A stretch of 64,000 nucleotides of DNA from contig CAYWPR010000007.1 of NCBI GenBank assembly GCA_964460115.1, positions 1 to 64,000 of the forward strand, in the 5' to 3' direction. Position numbers and translations under genes: made by a program. The stretch's first letter is position 1. Each line of letters opens with the position of its first letter. Below, piece after piece: positions 24,634-33,152 of this stretch. The DNA is from JAEUJZ01 sp964460115 (GTDB lineage: Bacteria > Myxococcota_A > Polyangia > Palsa-1104 > JAEUJZ01). The notes under the pieces are model-generated. The model was not told the origin of the DNA. It ran no database searches and saw nothing but the letters and a program-made list of their open reading frames with translations.

Positions 24634-26154
24634 GTGGCGCAAGAGTCTTCTACTACCGGCGGCCAACCAGCCAAAACGCAGACGACCACCGAGCATGCTG
24701 CACCATCGCTAAGCATGCTCGATCAAATTATCGAGCAGACCCGGGCGGCCAAAGTCGAGGCCAGCAAGCCTCTTATGCAAAAAGGCGTGCGGGCCTTATT
24801 GCGGCAGATTTTGGAAACCCAAAAAAGCGATTCTGCCGAAGAAATGGCCCGTATCGATCGCGCCGCGGTTGATCGCGCCATCGCCGCCCTGGACAAAAAA
24901 CTGGGCCAGCAGATCGACAAGATTCTGCACAACGAAAAATTTCAGCAGCTTGAATCCGGCTGGCGCGGCATGCGCTTTCTTGTCGAACGTACTGACTTTC
25001 GGCAGAACATTCGCGTCAGCATGCTCAACGTCAGCAAGCAAGAGCTGCTTGACGACTTTAAAGATGCGCCGGAATTGTTTCAGTCCGGGCTTTACTACCA
25101 CGTTCACAAAGCCGAATACGGCCAGTTCGGCGGCAAGCCCTACGGCGCGATCATTTCAAACTACGATTTTGGCCCCGGTGAGCAAGACGTAGAGCTTTTG
25201 CGTTATGTCGGCGGCGTCGCTGCGATGGCTCATGCGCCGTTTATCGCGGCCGCTGGGCCGCAGTTTTTTGGCCTGGACAGCTTCGAAGGACTGCCGCGGC
25301 TTAAAGACGTGCGCAGTATGTTCGAAAGCAAGCAGTATATCTCGTGGCGCAGCCTGCGCGACTCTGAGGATGCGCGCTACATTGGGCTGACCTGTCCGCG
25401 GTTTTTGCTGCGGCGTCCCTATGGCGCCGACAATCCCGTCAAATCGTTTCAATACAACGAAGAAAGCGGGCGTCACGACCACTTTTTGTGGGGCAATACC
25501 GCATTTGCTTTCGCGACGCGGCTGACCGAAAGCTTCGCCAAGTACCGCTGGTGTCCAAACATCATCGGCCCGCAGGGCGGCGGCTCGGTCGAGCAGCTTC
25601 CCGTCCATCTTTTCAAATCGGATGGCGATCTGGTTCAGAAGATTCCCACCGAAGTCCTGATTCCCGAAGTGCTGGAATACGACTTGTCCGAAGAAGGCTT
25701 TATCGGGCTGACTATGCGCAAGGACAGCGACAACGCCTGTTTCTTTTCGGCCAACTCGATTCAGAAGCCCAAGACTTTCGGACAAAGTCCGGAGGGCAAG
25801 GCCGCGGAAACCAACTCGCGGCTTGGGGCGCAGCTTCCTTATATGTTCATCATCTCGCGGCTTTCGCACTACATCAAAGTGCTACAGCGCGAGGCGCTCG
25901 GCACCGACAAAGAAAAAAAGGATCTGCAAAACGATCTGGAAAAATGGATACGTCAGTATGTCACCGAGGATGACAATCCCATGCCTGGCATCCGTGCGCA
26001 GCGGCCGCTGCGCATGGCCGAAATCAAAGTCGATGACGTGGCCGGGCGGCCCGGCTGGTATTCCGTCAGCCTAAAGGTTCGGCCGCACTTTAAGTACATG
26101 GGAGCATCGTTCACCCTATCGCTGGTTGGGCAGCAAGGGCCGCCCAGCAAATAG
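24634..26154 (+). CDS. tssC: T6SS sheath large subunit TssC
   Basis: The 506-residue protein is a full-length VipB/TssC. Landmarks include LDQIIEQTRAAKVE, AALDKKLGQQIDKILHNEKF, ESGWRGMRFLVER, the GGKPYGAIISNYDFG loop, FALATR-like FAFATRLTESFAKY, and a C-terminal LPYMFIISRLSHYIKV segment. The GTG start follows AAGGAG with a six-base spacer. TssC is the AAA-free sheath subunit recognised by ClpV through the TssB/TssC interface after contraction. Gene order tssB-tssC-hcp is the most conserved part of T6SS loci and this one is intact. Confidence 0.95.
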   Translation: MAQESSTTGGQPAKTQTTTEHAAPSLSMLDQIIEQTRAAKVEASKPLMQKGVRALLRQILETQKSDSAEEMARIDRAAVDRAIAALDKKLGQQIDKILHNEKFQQLESGWRGMRFLVERTDFRQNIRVSMLNVSKQELLDDFKDAPELFQSGLYYHVHKAEYGQFGGKPYGAIISNYDFGPGEQDVELLRYVGGVAAMAHAPFIAAAGPQFFGLDSFEGLPRLKDVRSMFESKQYISWRSLRDSEDARYIGLTCPRFLLRRPYGADNPVKSFQYNEESGRHDHFLWGNTAFAFATRLTESFAKYRWCPNIIGPQGGGSVEQLPVHLFKSDGDLVQKIPTEVLIPEVLEYDLSEEGFIGLTMRKDSDNACFFSANSIQKPKTFGQSPEGKAAETNSRLGAQLPYMFIISRLSHYIKVLQREALGTDKEKKDLQNDLEKWIRQYVTEDDNPMPGIRAQRPLRMAEIKVDDVAGRPGWYSVSLKVRPHFKYMGASFTLSLVGQQGPPSK

Positions 26155-26220
26155 TCGCCTCATCGCGAAGGACTGCCTTCGCACTGATTCAGAGACTGAT
26201 ACCCACAAGGAGGATTTTCT

Positions 26221-26712
26221 ATGGCACTGCAAGCTCATATGACCGTCGAAGGAACCGAACAAGGCAACATCGAAGGCGAGTGCCCGATGAAAGGGCGCGA
26301 GAAATCTATCGAGGTGCAGCAGTTTGATCATGAGGTGTATATGCCGCATGACAACAACAACGGATTGCCCACCGGCAACGCCGTGCATCGCCCGATGACC
26401 GTCTGCAAAGAGTTCGACAAGGCCTCGCCCAAGCTTTATAAGGCGCTGACCCGCGGCGAGCGGCTCAAAAACGTCGAAATCAAGTGGTACCGCATCAAGC
26501 CCGATGGCAAGCAAGAGCACTATTTCACCCACAAGATGGAAGACGCCATCATCGTCAGCATCAAGCCCTATATGAAAAATCGCTTGGATCGTGAGAAGGA
26601 AGACTTCAAGCACATGGAAGAAGTCAGCTTCACCTACCGCAAGCTGACCTGGAATTACGAGCCCGGTGGCGTTGGCGCCGAAGCCGATTGGCGCGAACCG
26701 CCCTCTGCCTAA
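26221..26712 (+). CDS. hcp: T6SS tube protein Hcp
   Basis: The 163-residue protein begins MALQAHMTVEGTEQGNIEGE and continues with KGREKSIEVQQFDHEVYMP, the Hcp family N-terminus. KALTRGERLKNVEIKWYRI and ITVSIKPYMKN-like text (IIVSIKPYMKN) cover the middle strands. EEVSFTYRKLTWNYEPGG is the conserved C-terminal strand pattern. Hexameric rings of Hcp stack into the inner tube and carry small effectors. It has no extension that would mark it as an effector fusion. AAGGAGG lies upstream, an unusually strong ribosome site for this window, and a strong terminator follows. Both fit a protein needed in large amounts. Confidence 0.95.
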   Translation: MALQAHMTVEGTEQGNIEGECPMKGREKSIEVQQFDHEVYMPHDNNNGLPTGNAVHRPMTVCKEFDKASPKLYKALTRGERLKNVEIKWYRIKPDGKQEHYFTHKMEDAIIVSIKPYMKNRLDREKEDFKHMEEVSFTYRKLTWNYEPGGVGAEADWREPPSA

Positions 26713-26752
26713 TTTCAAGTTTTGCATCGAGCTGCGGATGTAAAGCCGCAGC

Positions 26753-26772
26753 CAAGGCAGTGCGCTGCCTTG
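26753..26772. repeat. Perfect 8-bp hairpin after hcp
   Basis: CAAGGCAG and CTGCCTTG pair perfectly around a TGCG tetraloop, just upstream of the main terminator. It has no T-run and may stabilise the 3' end of the hcp transcript. Confidence 0.5.
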
Positions 26773-26782
26773 ACCTCGGTGA

Positions 26783-26826
26783 GGCCAGGCCTGATTGGCG
26801 TATGCAAATCAGACCTGGCCTTTTTT
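26783..26826 (+). terminator. Strong intrinsic terminator after hcp
   Basis: Arms 26783-26796 and 26807-26820 form a 14-base stem with a single C-A mismatch and a 10-base loop, followed directly by six T. tssE starts 67 bases on, so tssE-tssF-tssG-tssH would depend on read-through or an unseen promoter. Confidence 0.85.
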
Positions 26827-26892
26827 GTAAGGGTGCCTGCGTAAAAACAAGCTGGAACGCAGCGCGCTCAGCCAATCAAGAAAAGGGGTGCA

Positions 26893-27309
26893 ATGATGCG
26901 GGCGGCACGTTCTTTATTTGCTCGACTTCATCGCGAGCGCGGGCAAAGTCGCGCCATTTCCGATTCTGCAGATGACTCTTTGCGCCATTCCATTTTGCAA
27001 AATCTTGAACGCATCTTGAACAGCCGGGCCGGAATGTCGGTGGCTTGTGAAATGTACGGAATTCCCGATCTGACGCAAATCGTCAATGGCGTTCCCGAAC
27101 GAGCGCGCGAGATCGAACGCGCCCTAGAGCAGTGCATCCGCCACTATGAACCGCGTCTGCATCACGTCGAAGTCGTTCATGTTCCAGATGCGCACGGTCC
27201 GATGACTGCCTGTTTTAAAATTCGCGCTGCGGCCTCGTCGGGAAAAAGCGCAGAAGATCTATGGTTCGAAACGGTGGTTGTGTCCTCGGGGCGGGTTCGA
27301 CTATCGTAG
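26893..27309 (+). CDS. tssE: T6SS baseplate protein TssE (gp25-like)
   Basis: The 138-residue protein has the gp25/TssE signature: SLRHSILQNLERILNSRAGM, then YGIPDLTQIV and CIRHYEPRLHHVEVVHV, with the EPRL core motif that lies at the baseplate wedge. It nucleates sheath assembly on the baseplate, like T4 gp25. AAGGGG lies upstream of two successive ATG codons (26893 and 26896); either may be used. It is the first gene after the hcp terminator, and tssF begins six bases after its stop, so tssE-tssF-tssG look like one tightly coupled unit. Confidence 0.9.
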   Translation: MMRAARSLFARLHRERGQSRAISDSADDSLRHSILQNLERILNSRAGMSVACEMYGIPDLTQIVNGVPERAREIERALEQCIRHYEPRLHHVEVVHVPDAHGPMTACFKIRAAASSGKSAEDLWFETVVVSSGRVRLS

Positions 27310-27315
27310 CCAGCC

Positions 27316-29154
27316 GTGGCGGGTGCCAATCACTTTAAGCGCTACTACGAAGATGAGCTGTCGTTTCTGCGCGAACTCGGCGGCGAATTTGCACATACCT
27401 ATCCGGATATCGCTCGCGAGCTCGGCCTGCTTGGACACGACCCCGATGTCGAACGGCTGCTGCAAGGCGTTGCTTTTTTAACCGGACGAATTCGTCAGGG
27501 TCTGGAAGCGCAGTTTCCCGACCTTTTGTATCCGCTGCTCGGCCACTTGTGGCCGCAAGCGCTGCGGCCGTCGCCGTGTACAGCGATGCTGGAGTTTTTG
27601 CCGCGGCCCAGCATGTTTCGCGAGCCCTTTGTGCTTAAGGCCGGCGCGCAAGTGCGCTCCGAGCCTATCGACGGCACTTCTTGCCAATTTCGCACGGCCT
27701 ATGACACGACGATTCTGCCCCTGCAAATCGACAAGGTGCAGCTTGACGTGCCGCAGCCGACGCTGCATCGGCTGACTATTGGACTACGTCCATTGTCAGG
27801 CACGATTCTGGCGCGCCTTGGTCCTTGTCCGCTGCGACTGCACCTGCATGGCGCGACCGTCAAAGGAATGGGCCGCGAAGCCTATGGCCTTTATGCATCG
27901 CTTGGCCAGTATCTGCGCGCCATTCGGCTGCGCGTGTTCGAAAAAGGCGGCAAAGTGGCGGCCGAACTGCCATTTTCGCGCGAGCAGCTTGTTTCGGTCG
28001 GCTTTGGGCCTGAGCAATCTCTATTGCCAGCGCCGCGCTACAGCTTTGGCGGCTACCGCCACTTGACCGAGTATTTCTTATTTCCCGCCAAGTATCTTTT
28101 TTATGATTTGCACGGTCTGCAAGTGCTGGCGGATTTTCCCACTGCCGAGCGCTTGGAACTGGTGCTGGACATGGCGATGCTGCCGGGCGAACCTCTAAAC
28201 GACGCCCTGCTGAAAGATTGCATACGCCTCAATTGTGTACCGGCGATCAATCTGTTTCCGCATACCGCAAGTCCCATCAGCATGGACGGGACTCGCACCG
28301 AATATCTGCTGCGTCCCGAGGGATCCGCGCCGCAACATCTAGATATCTTCAGCGTGGAAAAAGTCTTTGGACATGTTCCCCGTCAGCCGCGTCCGTCCGA
28401 ATACTTTCCTTTTTTCTCGTTTCATCGTCCCAAAGCCGCGGTTTCTCAGCAGCCGGTGCTGTATCAAGTACTGCCGCGTGCCCCGGTGGCCGAAAGCCGC
28501 CTGGGCAGTGAAGACATGCCGACCTACGCGGCCGTGCCGGTGTATCTGTCTTTTGTCACCGCAGGCGGCGGAGCGGCCGATCTTGACGCGATCATTTCGG
28601 TGGATTTGCTGTGCACAAACCGCGATCTGCCGTTGCGCCTGCGCAGCGGCGATTTGTGCCAGCCGACAACCGACATTCCTTCGACCTTGCAATTTCGCGA
28701 CATCGGTCCGATTGCTGCCCCGGCGCCGGCTCCCATCGGTGGAGACGGACTGTGGCGGCTTTTTGCGCATCAACTGGTGGCGCAGCAGCATTTTAAGGAC
28801 CGCGATGCGCTGCGTGTGCTCTTGCAGCTTTTTGCATTTCGCGCTCGCGTGAATCAATCGGCCCGTCAAAAACTGGAAACTCTGCTTGATGCCATTGCCG
28901 AAGTAAACGCCAGCCCGGACACGCGCCTCGTCGGCAGGCCCCCGGCGGTGACGCGCGGTACGCAGGTGCGTCTTCACGTTCATGAAGATCGCTTTGCGCA
29001 CTTTGGCGAACTGGTCTTATTCGGCAGCGCCCTCGACCATTTTTTGGCCGAATCGGCAGAGGCCAACACCTTTACGCGGCTGTCCATTGTCGGCATCGAT
29101 CATGATCTGACGCTGGACTTTGCCGCGCGCATCGGAACCCAAGGGCTTCTGTGA
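27316..29154 (+). CDS. tssF: T6SS baseplate protein TssF
   Basis: The 612-residue protein fits TssF/VasA: FKRYYEDELSFLRELGGEFA at the start, DPDVERLLQGVAFLTGRIRQ, then LYPLLGHLWPQALRPSPCTAM. Later FPHTASPISMDGTRTEYLLRP and YFPFFSFH are family landmarks. TssF combines with TssG and TssE in the baseplate wedge. The GTG start at 27316 has a poor ribosome site and sits six bases after tssE, so translation probably relies on coupling. Its stop overlaps the tssG start by four bases (GTGA). Confidence 0.95.
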   Translation: MAGANHFKRYYEDELSFLRELGGEFAHTYPDIARELGLLGHDPDVERLLQGVAFLTGRIRQGLEAQFPDLLYPLLGHLWPQALRPSPCTAMLEFLPRPSMFREPFVLKAGAQVRSEPIDGTSCQFRTAYDTTILPLQIDKVQLDVPQPTLHRLTIGLRPLSGTILARLGPCPLRLHLHGATVKGMGREAYGLYASLGQYLRAIRLRVFEKGGKVAAELPFSREQLVSVGFGPEQSLLPAPRYSFGGYRHLTEYFLFPAKYLFYDLHGLQVLADFPTAERLELVLDMAMLPGEPLNDALLKDCIRLNCVPAINLFPHTASPISMDGTRTEYLLRPEGSAPQHLDIFSVEKVFGHVPRQPRPSEYFPFFSFHRPKAAVSQQPVLYQVLPRAPVAESRLGSEDMPTYAAVPVYLSFVTAGGGAADLDAIISVDLLCTNRDLPLRLRSGDLCQPTTDIPSTLQFRDIGPIAAPAPAPIGGDGLWRLFAHQLVAQQHFKDRDALRVLLQLFAFRARVNQSARQKLETLLDAIAEVNASPDTRLVGRPPAVTRGTQVRLHVHEDRFAHFGELVLFGSALDHFLAESAEANTFTRLSIVGIDHDLTLDFAARIGTQGLL

Positions 29155-30197
29155 CTGCGAAAGCGGATGACAAAGAGCCATTTTTGGGCCACGCGCTGCA
29201 TCGCTATCAGCTCTTTCAGCTTTTGCGGCTGCTAGAGGCTGGTGGTCTAGACGCGCCGCGGCTTGGCGAACGCGGACCCGCGCGCGCCGAAGCCATAAGG
29301 CTGCGTCCGTCGACATCTTTGGGCTTTCCCTGCGCCGAAGTCGTCGAACTTAGCCAGCAGCCGGGACTAGACGGCAAGGCACGTACGCTCATTACCGCCA
29401 ACATGACCGGCCTTTACGGGGTCGGCTCGCCACTGCCCCGTTCTTATGCGCACCAGATTCTGCTGCAGGACGACGAACAGCCGCAGCAGCGGGATTTTTT
29501 AGACCTTTTGCACCATCGGCTGCTGTCGGTTTGGTATCGCGCCTGGTGCCAAAACCGCTATGAGCAGTCGTTTCGTAGCGACGGCAGCGATTTGCTATCG
29601 CGGGCGCTTTTGGACCTTTTGGGAATCGCGCCCGAGACGTCCGCCGCAGACCTTGGTACCGAGCCGTTGCGGCTTTTGCGCTATTTGAGCCTTTTGCTTT
29701 TGCACACGCGGCCGGTGGCCGGGCTGGAAACGCTTTTGGCGCAAGAATTAGAACTGCCGATTCGTATCGAAGCGCTGCCCTTGCGCTGGGTTTTACTGGC
29801 GCAAAATCAGTGGCTGCGGCTTTCGGCGCAATCCCCCCGTGCCCTCGGCCGCGATGTGGTCATCGGCAGTCGGCACCTCGACCGCATGGGATCTTTGCGT
29901 CTGCACATTGGCCCCGTCAGCTATAAGACGCTGCTTGGGCTCTGGCCGGACGCCCCTTTGCACCGCCGGCTGTACGCCCTTTCGCGCTTTTATTTGCGCC
30001 AACCGCTGGATTTGGAACTGCATGTGCAAGTTCCCGCGGCCGAGGTTTTACGTCTGCGCCTCGGCGGAGACGATTCGCAACGGGGGGCGCTGTCGCGGCC
30101 GCAGTCCCTGGGCCCTCCGCAAAGCGATCCGGTGGTCTTTGTCATTTCCAAAACGCTCGCCTCAAAACCCCCTGAAGCTTCAAAGAAAGAGGTGTAG
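29151..30197 (+). CDS. tssG: T6SS baseplate protein TssG
   Basis: The 348-residue protein fits TssG/VasB: FLGHALHRYQLFQLLRLLEA, IRLRPSTSLGFPCAEV, ITANMTGLYGVGSPLPRSY and DFLDLLHHRLLSVWYRAW follow in the family order. It ends with a GPVSYKTLLGLWPD segment. It starts at GTG 29151, overlapping the tssF stop by four bases, which indicates translational coupling. TssG pairs with two TssF molecules in each baseplate wedge. clpV starts three bases after its stop. Confidence 0.95.
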   Translation: MTAKADDKEPFLGHALHRYQLFQLLRLLEAGGLDAPRLGERGPARAEAIRLRPSTSLGFPCAEVVELSQQPGLDGKARTLITANMTGLYGVGSPLPRSYAHQILLQDDEQPQQRDFLDLLHHRLLSVWYRAWCQNRYEQSFRSDGSDLLSRALLDLLGIAPETSAADLGTEPLRLLRYLSLLLLHTRPVAGLETLLAQELELPIRIEALPLRWVLLAQNQWLRLSAQSPRALGRDVVIGSRHLDRMGSLRLHIGPVSYKTLLGLWPDAPLHRRLYALSRFYLRQPLDLELHVQVPAAEVLRLRLGGDDSQRGALSRPQSLGPPQSDPVVFVISKTLASKPPEASKKEV

Positions 30198-30200
30198 GTC

Positions 30201-32948
30201 ATGTTCCTAGTTGAGTACCGCGCCCTGCTAAAACGCTTGAATCCGCTTTGTACTCGTGCGCTGGAAGCCGCCGCCGGATTGGCCATCAGCCGAGGTCATT
30301 ATGAGATCGGCGTCGAGCATCTTTTGTTAAAGCTCATCGAGGAACAAAACGGCGACATCGCGGCGATTTACCGATCGCTAGACCTTTCGAGCACGCCGCT
30401 TTTGCGCCTTTTGCAGCGCGGATCGGAAAAGCGTCAGCGCGGCAATAGCGGCAAGCCGGTCTTCTCGCCGCTTTTGGTGGGCTGGATACAGGATGCCTGG
30501 TTGCTCGGCTCTGTCGAAGGCCAAGCCACCCGGCTGCGTTCCGGACACCTTTTTGCGGTGCTTTTGCTACAACCCGAACGCTACGAAGCCGCCGACTACG
30601 CCGAACTGCTTTCCGCAATCGATCGTGAGGCGCTGCGCCGGCGTTTTGACGAACTCGTGCAAGGCTCGAGCGAAACTCCGGTGGTCGCCGCCACGGAAGC
30701 ATCCGCGGAAAAAGCCGCCGGCAGCGGACCCGCCGCGATTGCCGACGACAGTGCGCTTGGAAAATTCACCTACGATTTGACGGCGCGGGCGCGCGCCCAG
30801 CAGATCGACCCGGTGCTTGGGCGCGATCGCGAAATTCGCCAAATGCTCGACATTTTGGGACGTCGTTCGAAAAATAATCCCATCATCGTTGGCGAGTCCG
30901 GAGTCGGCAAGACCGCGCTTGTGGAAGGTCTGGCGCTGCGCATCGCGCAAAAGGATGTGCCGCCGGCCCTTTTGAATGTCGAGGTGCGCAGTCTGGATAT
31001 GGGCCTATTGCAGGCCGGCGCTGGCGTCAAAGGGGAATTTGAGGCCCGCCTGACCGCGGTCATTGGCGAAATCAAAGCCTCGCCTCGGCCCATCGTTTTA
31101 TTTATCGATGAGGCGCATACCATGATTGGCGCGGGCGGCAGCGTTGGCGGTACCGATGCCGCCAATTTGCTAAAGCCAGCCCTGGCTCGCGGCGAGCTGC
31201 GCACCATCGCCGCCACCACCTGGTCCGAGTACAAAAAGTACTTTGAAAAAGACGCCGCGCTGAGCCGGCGCTTTCAGCTTGTCAAAGTGGAAGAGCCCTC
31301 GCGCGAGGGTGCTATTGATATGCTGCGCGGTCTGTGCGCGCGCCTGCAAGCCAGCCATGGGGTGCACATTTGCGATACTGCCGTGGTGGACGCGGTGGAT
31401 CTATCGCGCCGCTATATTTCGGGCCGCTTGCTTCCCGATAAGGCGGTCGATTTGCTGGATACTTGCGCGGCGCGCGTGAAGCTTGGACTTTCCACGCGCC
31501 CGGCCGAATTGGAACAAGCCATGCGCCGAGTTGAATCCATCGAGCGCGAACGGCTGGCCCGACGCGAAGATTTGCGGCTGTCCGGACAAACCGAAGTGTC
31601 CGCTGAACTCGAAGCGCTGAATGCGGAACTTGTCGAAACCGAAGCCGTGCGCAATCGACTAGAAGCCCGCTGGCGCGAAGAGCAGCAAGCCGCCGAAGAA
31701 GTTCTCCATTTGCGCAAAGAGCAGGCCAAAGCGCAAACCGCCGCATCGGCTGAGCCGCCTACGGCGGTGCATATGCAGCCGGCGCTCGGCAACGCGCCGC
31801 CGCCTGCTGCTGCCGATTTGTCGGCGCTTCCCCTCGAAGAGCGACTGAGGCAGGCTTTGCAGCGACTGCGCGCTTTGCAAAAACAGACTCCGCTTATCAC
31901 GGTCGAGGTTGATTCCGATACTGTGGCTGCGGTTGTTGCCGATTGGACGGGAATTCCGGTCGGAAAGATGGTGCGCGATGAAGTCTCGGCGATAAACGCC
32001 ATCGAAGAACGCCTGATGCAGCGCATTCGCGGTCAGGATGCGGCGATTTTGGCCATTGCGCGCCGCCTGCGCAATGCCCGCGCCGGTTTGCAGGATCCGC
32101 GACAGCCGCTCGGCGTCTTTTTGCTAGTCGGACCAAGCGGCACCGGCAAGACCGAAACCGCGCTGTCCGTCGCCGATCTGCTTTTTGGTGGCGAGCGTTT
32201 CATGGTCACCATCAACATGTCCGAATTTCAAGAAAAGCATACCGTTTCGCGCCTGATTGGCTCGCCGCCGGGCTATGTTGGCTATGGCGAGGGCGGCGTG
32301 CTGACCGAAGCGGTGCGTCAGCGGCCCTACTCTGTGGTGCTTCTCGATGAGGTCGAAAAGGCCGACCCCGAAGTCCTAAACCTGTTTTATCAAGTGTTCG
32401 ACAAAGGAATGCTCGCCGATGGCGAAGGACGCGTGGTCGACTTTCGCAATACCGTGATTCTGATGACCAGCAATCTGGGATCGGACATCACCATGCGCCT
32501 GGCCGCTGCAGAAGCGGCGAGTCCGGTGGCTGACACCGAGGAGCTCGGCAAAGCGCTGCGTCCGGTTCTAAATCGGCATTTTAAGCCTGCGCTTTTGGCC
32601 CGCATGACCGTAGTTCCTTACTTTCCCATCAGCCAAGAAGTGCTGCTGCAGATCATTGGGCTTAAGCTACAGCAGGTCGCGTCGCGCATGCGCGACAGCC
32701 ATGCTGCCACTTTAAGTTTCGCTCCTGCCGTGCTGTCGGCGATTGCCGCCCGCTGTCAGGAAGCCGAGACCGGCGCGCGCAATGCCGACCATATCATTCG
32801 CGAGCATTTGCTGCCGATTTTGGCCTCGCACGTTCTTGCCTGTCTGGCCGACGGCGCACCGCCGACTAGCGTCCACGTGGATCTAGACCTGAGCGGCGGG
32901 TTTTGCATTGCCGGAACAGCACCTACAGAGATTGCCGCATCTGCTTAA
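30201..32948 (+). CDS. clpV: T6SS sheath-recycling ATPase ClpV (TssH)
   Basis: The 915-residue protein is a ClpB-type double AAA+ ATPase of the ClpV branch. The N-domain starts YRALLKRLNPLCTRALEAAA and includes GHYEIGVEHLLLKLIEE. Walker A sites are GESGVGKT (about 233-240) and GPSGTGKT (about 644-651); Walker B FIDEAH and LLDEVEKADPEV are present. A shortened middle coiled coil, typical of ClpV against ClpB, lies at about 430-520. ClpV disassembles contracted TssB-TssC sheath for reuse. It closes the cluster; a terminator follows at 32969. Genes for TssJ, TssK, TssL, TssM, VgrG and PAAR are not found in this window. Confidence 0.95.
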   Translation: MFLVEYRALLKRLNPLCTRALEAAAGLAISRGHYEIGVEHLLLKLIEEQNGDIAAIYRSLDLSSTPLLRLLQRGSEKRQRGNSGKPVFSPLLVGWIQDAWLLGSVEGQATRLRSGHLFAVLLLQPERYEAADYAELLSAIDREALRRRFDELVQGSSETPVVAATEASAEKAAGSGPAAIADDSALGKFTYDLTARARAQQIDPVLGRDREIRQMLDILGRRSKNNPIIVGESGVGKTALVEGLALRIAQKDVPPALLNVEVRSLDMGLLQAGAGVKGEFEARLTAVIGEIKASPRPIVLFIDEAHTMIGAGGSVGGTDAANLLKPALARGELRTIAATTWSEYKKYFEKDAALSRRFQLVKVEEPSREGAIDMLRGLCARLQASHGVHICDTAVVDAVDLSRRYISGRLLPDKAVDLLDTCAARVKLGLSTRPAELEQAMRRVESIERERLARREDLRLSGQTEVSAELEALNAELVETEAVRNRLEARWREEQQAAEEVLHLRKEQAKAQTAASAEPPTAVHMQPALGNAPPPAAADLSALPLEERLRQALQRLRALQKQTPLITVEVDSDTVAAVVADWTGIPVGKMVRDEVSAINAIEERLMQRIRGQDAAILAIARRLRNARAGLQDPRQPLGVFLLVGPSGTGKTETALSVADLLFGGERFMVTINMSEFQEKHTVSRLIGSPPGYVGYGEGGVLTEAVRQRPYSVVLLDEVEKADPEVLNLFYQVFDKGMLADGEGRVVDFRNTVILMTSNLGSDITMRLAAAEAASPVADTEELGKALRPVLNRHFKPALLARMTVVPYFPISQEVLLQIIGLKLQQVASRMRDSHAATLSFAPAVLSAIAARCQEAETGARNADHIIREHLLPILASHVLACLADGAPPTSVHVDLDLSGGFCIAGTAPTEIAASA

Positions 32949-32968
32949 CAGCAATGTTTCTAAATTAG

Positions 32969-33009
32969 GAGGACGCTGCCGCAAGCTTCCTCAAGAAGCG
33001 TCCTCTTTC
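32969..33009 (+). terminator. Intrinsic terminator closing the T6SS cluster
   Basis: GAGGACGCT (32969-32977) pairs perfectly with AGCGTCCTC (32997-33005), followed by a T-rich TTTCT. It separates clpV from the repeat protein gene. Confidence 0.7.
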
Positions 33010-33152
33010 TGCCTTTCGTGCTTCACACTGTTGGACGCGGAAAATCGACGGCAAAACGCCCAGTTAGACGGGCGAAGCGCGCACAAAATCAGAGCCTGCC
33101 CATTTTAGATTCCCTTCTCGCTTGTCTTTGTTGCGGTGATATCTTGCCCGCC

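Noticed and set aside
25156..25869. 237-codon minus-strand frame inside tssC
   Set aside because: It is antisense to a complete TssC and has no recognisable domain.
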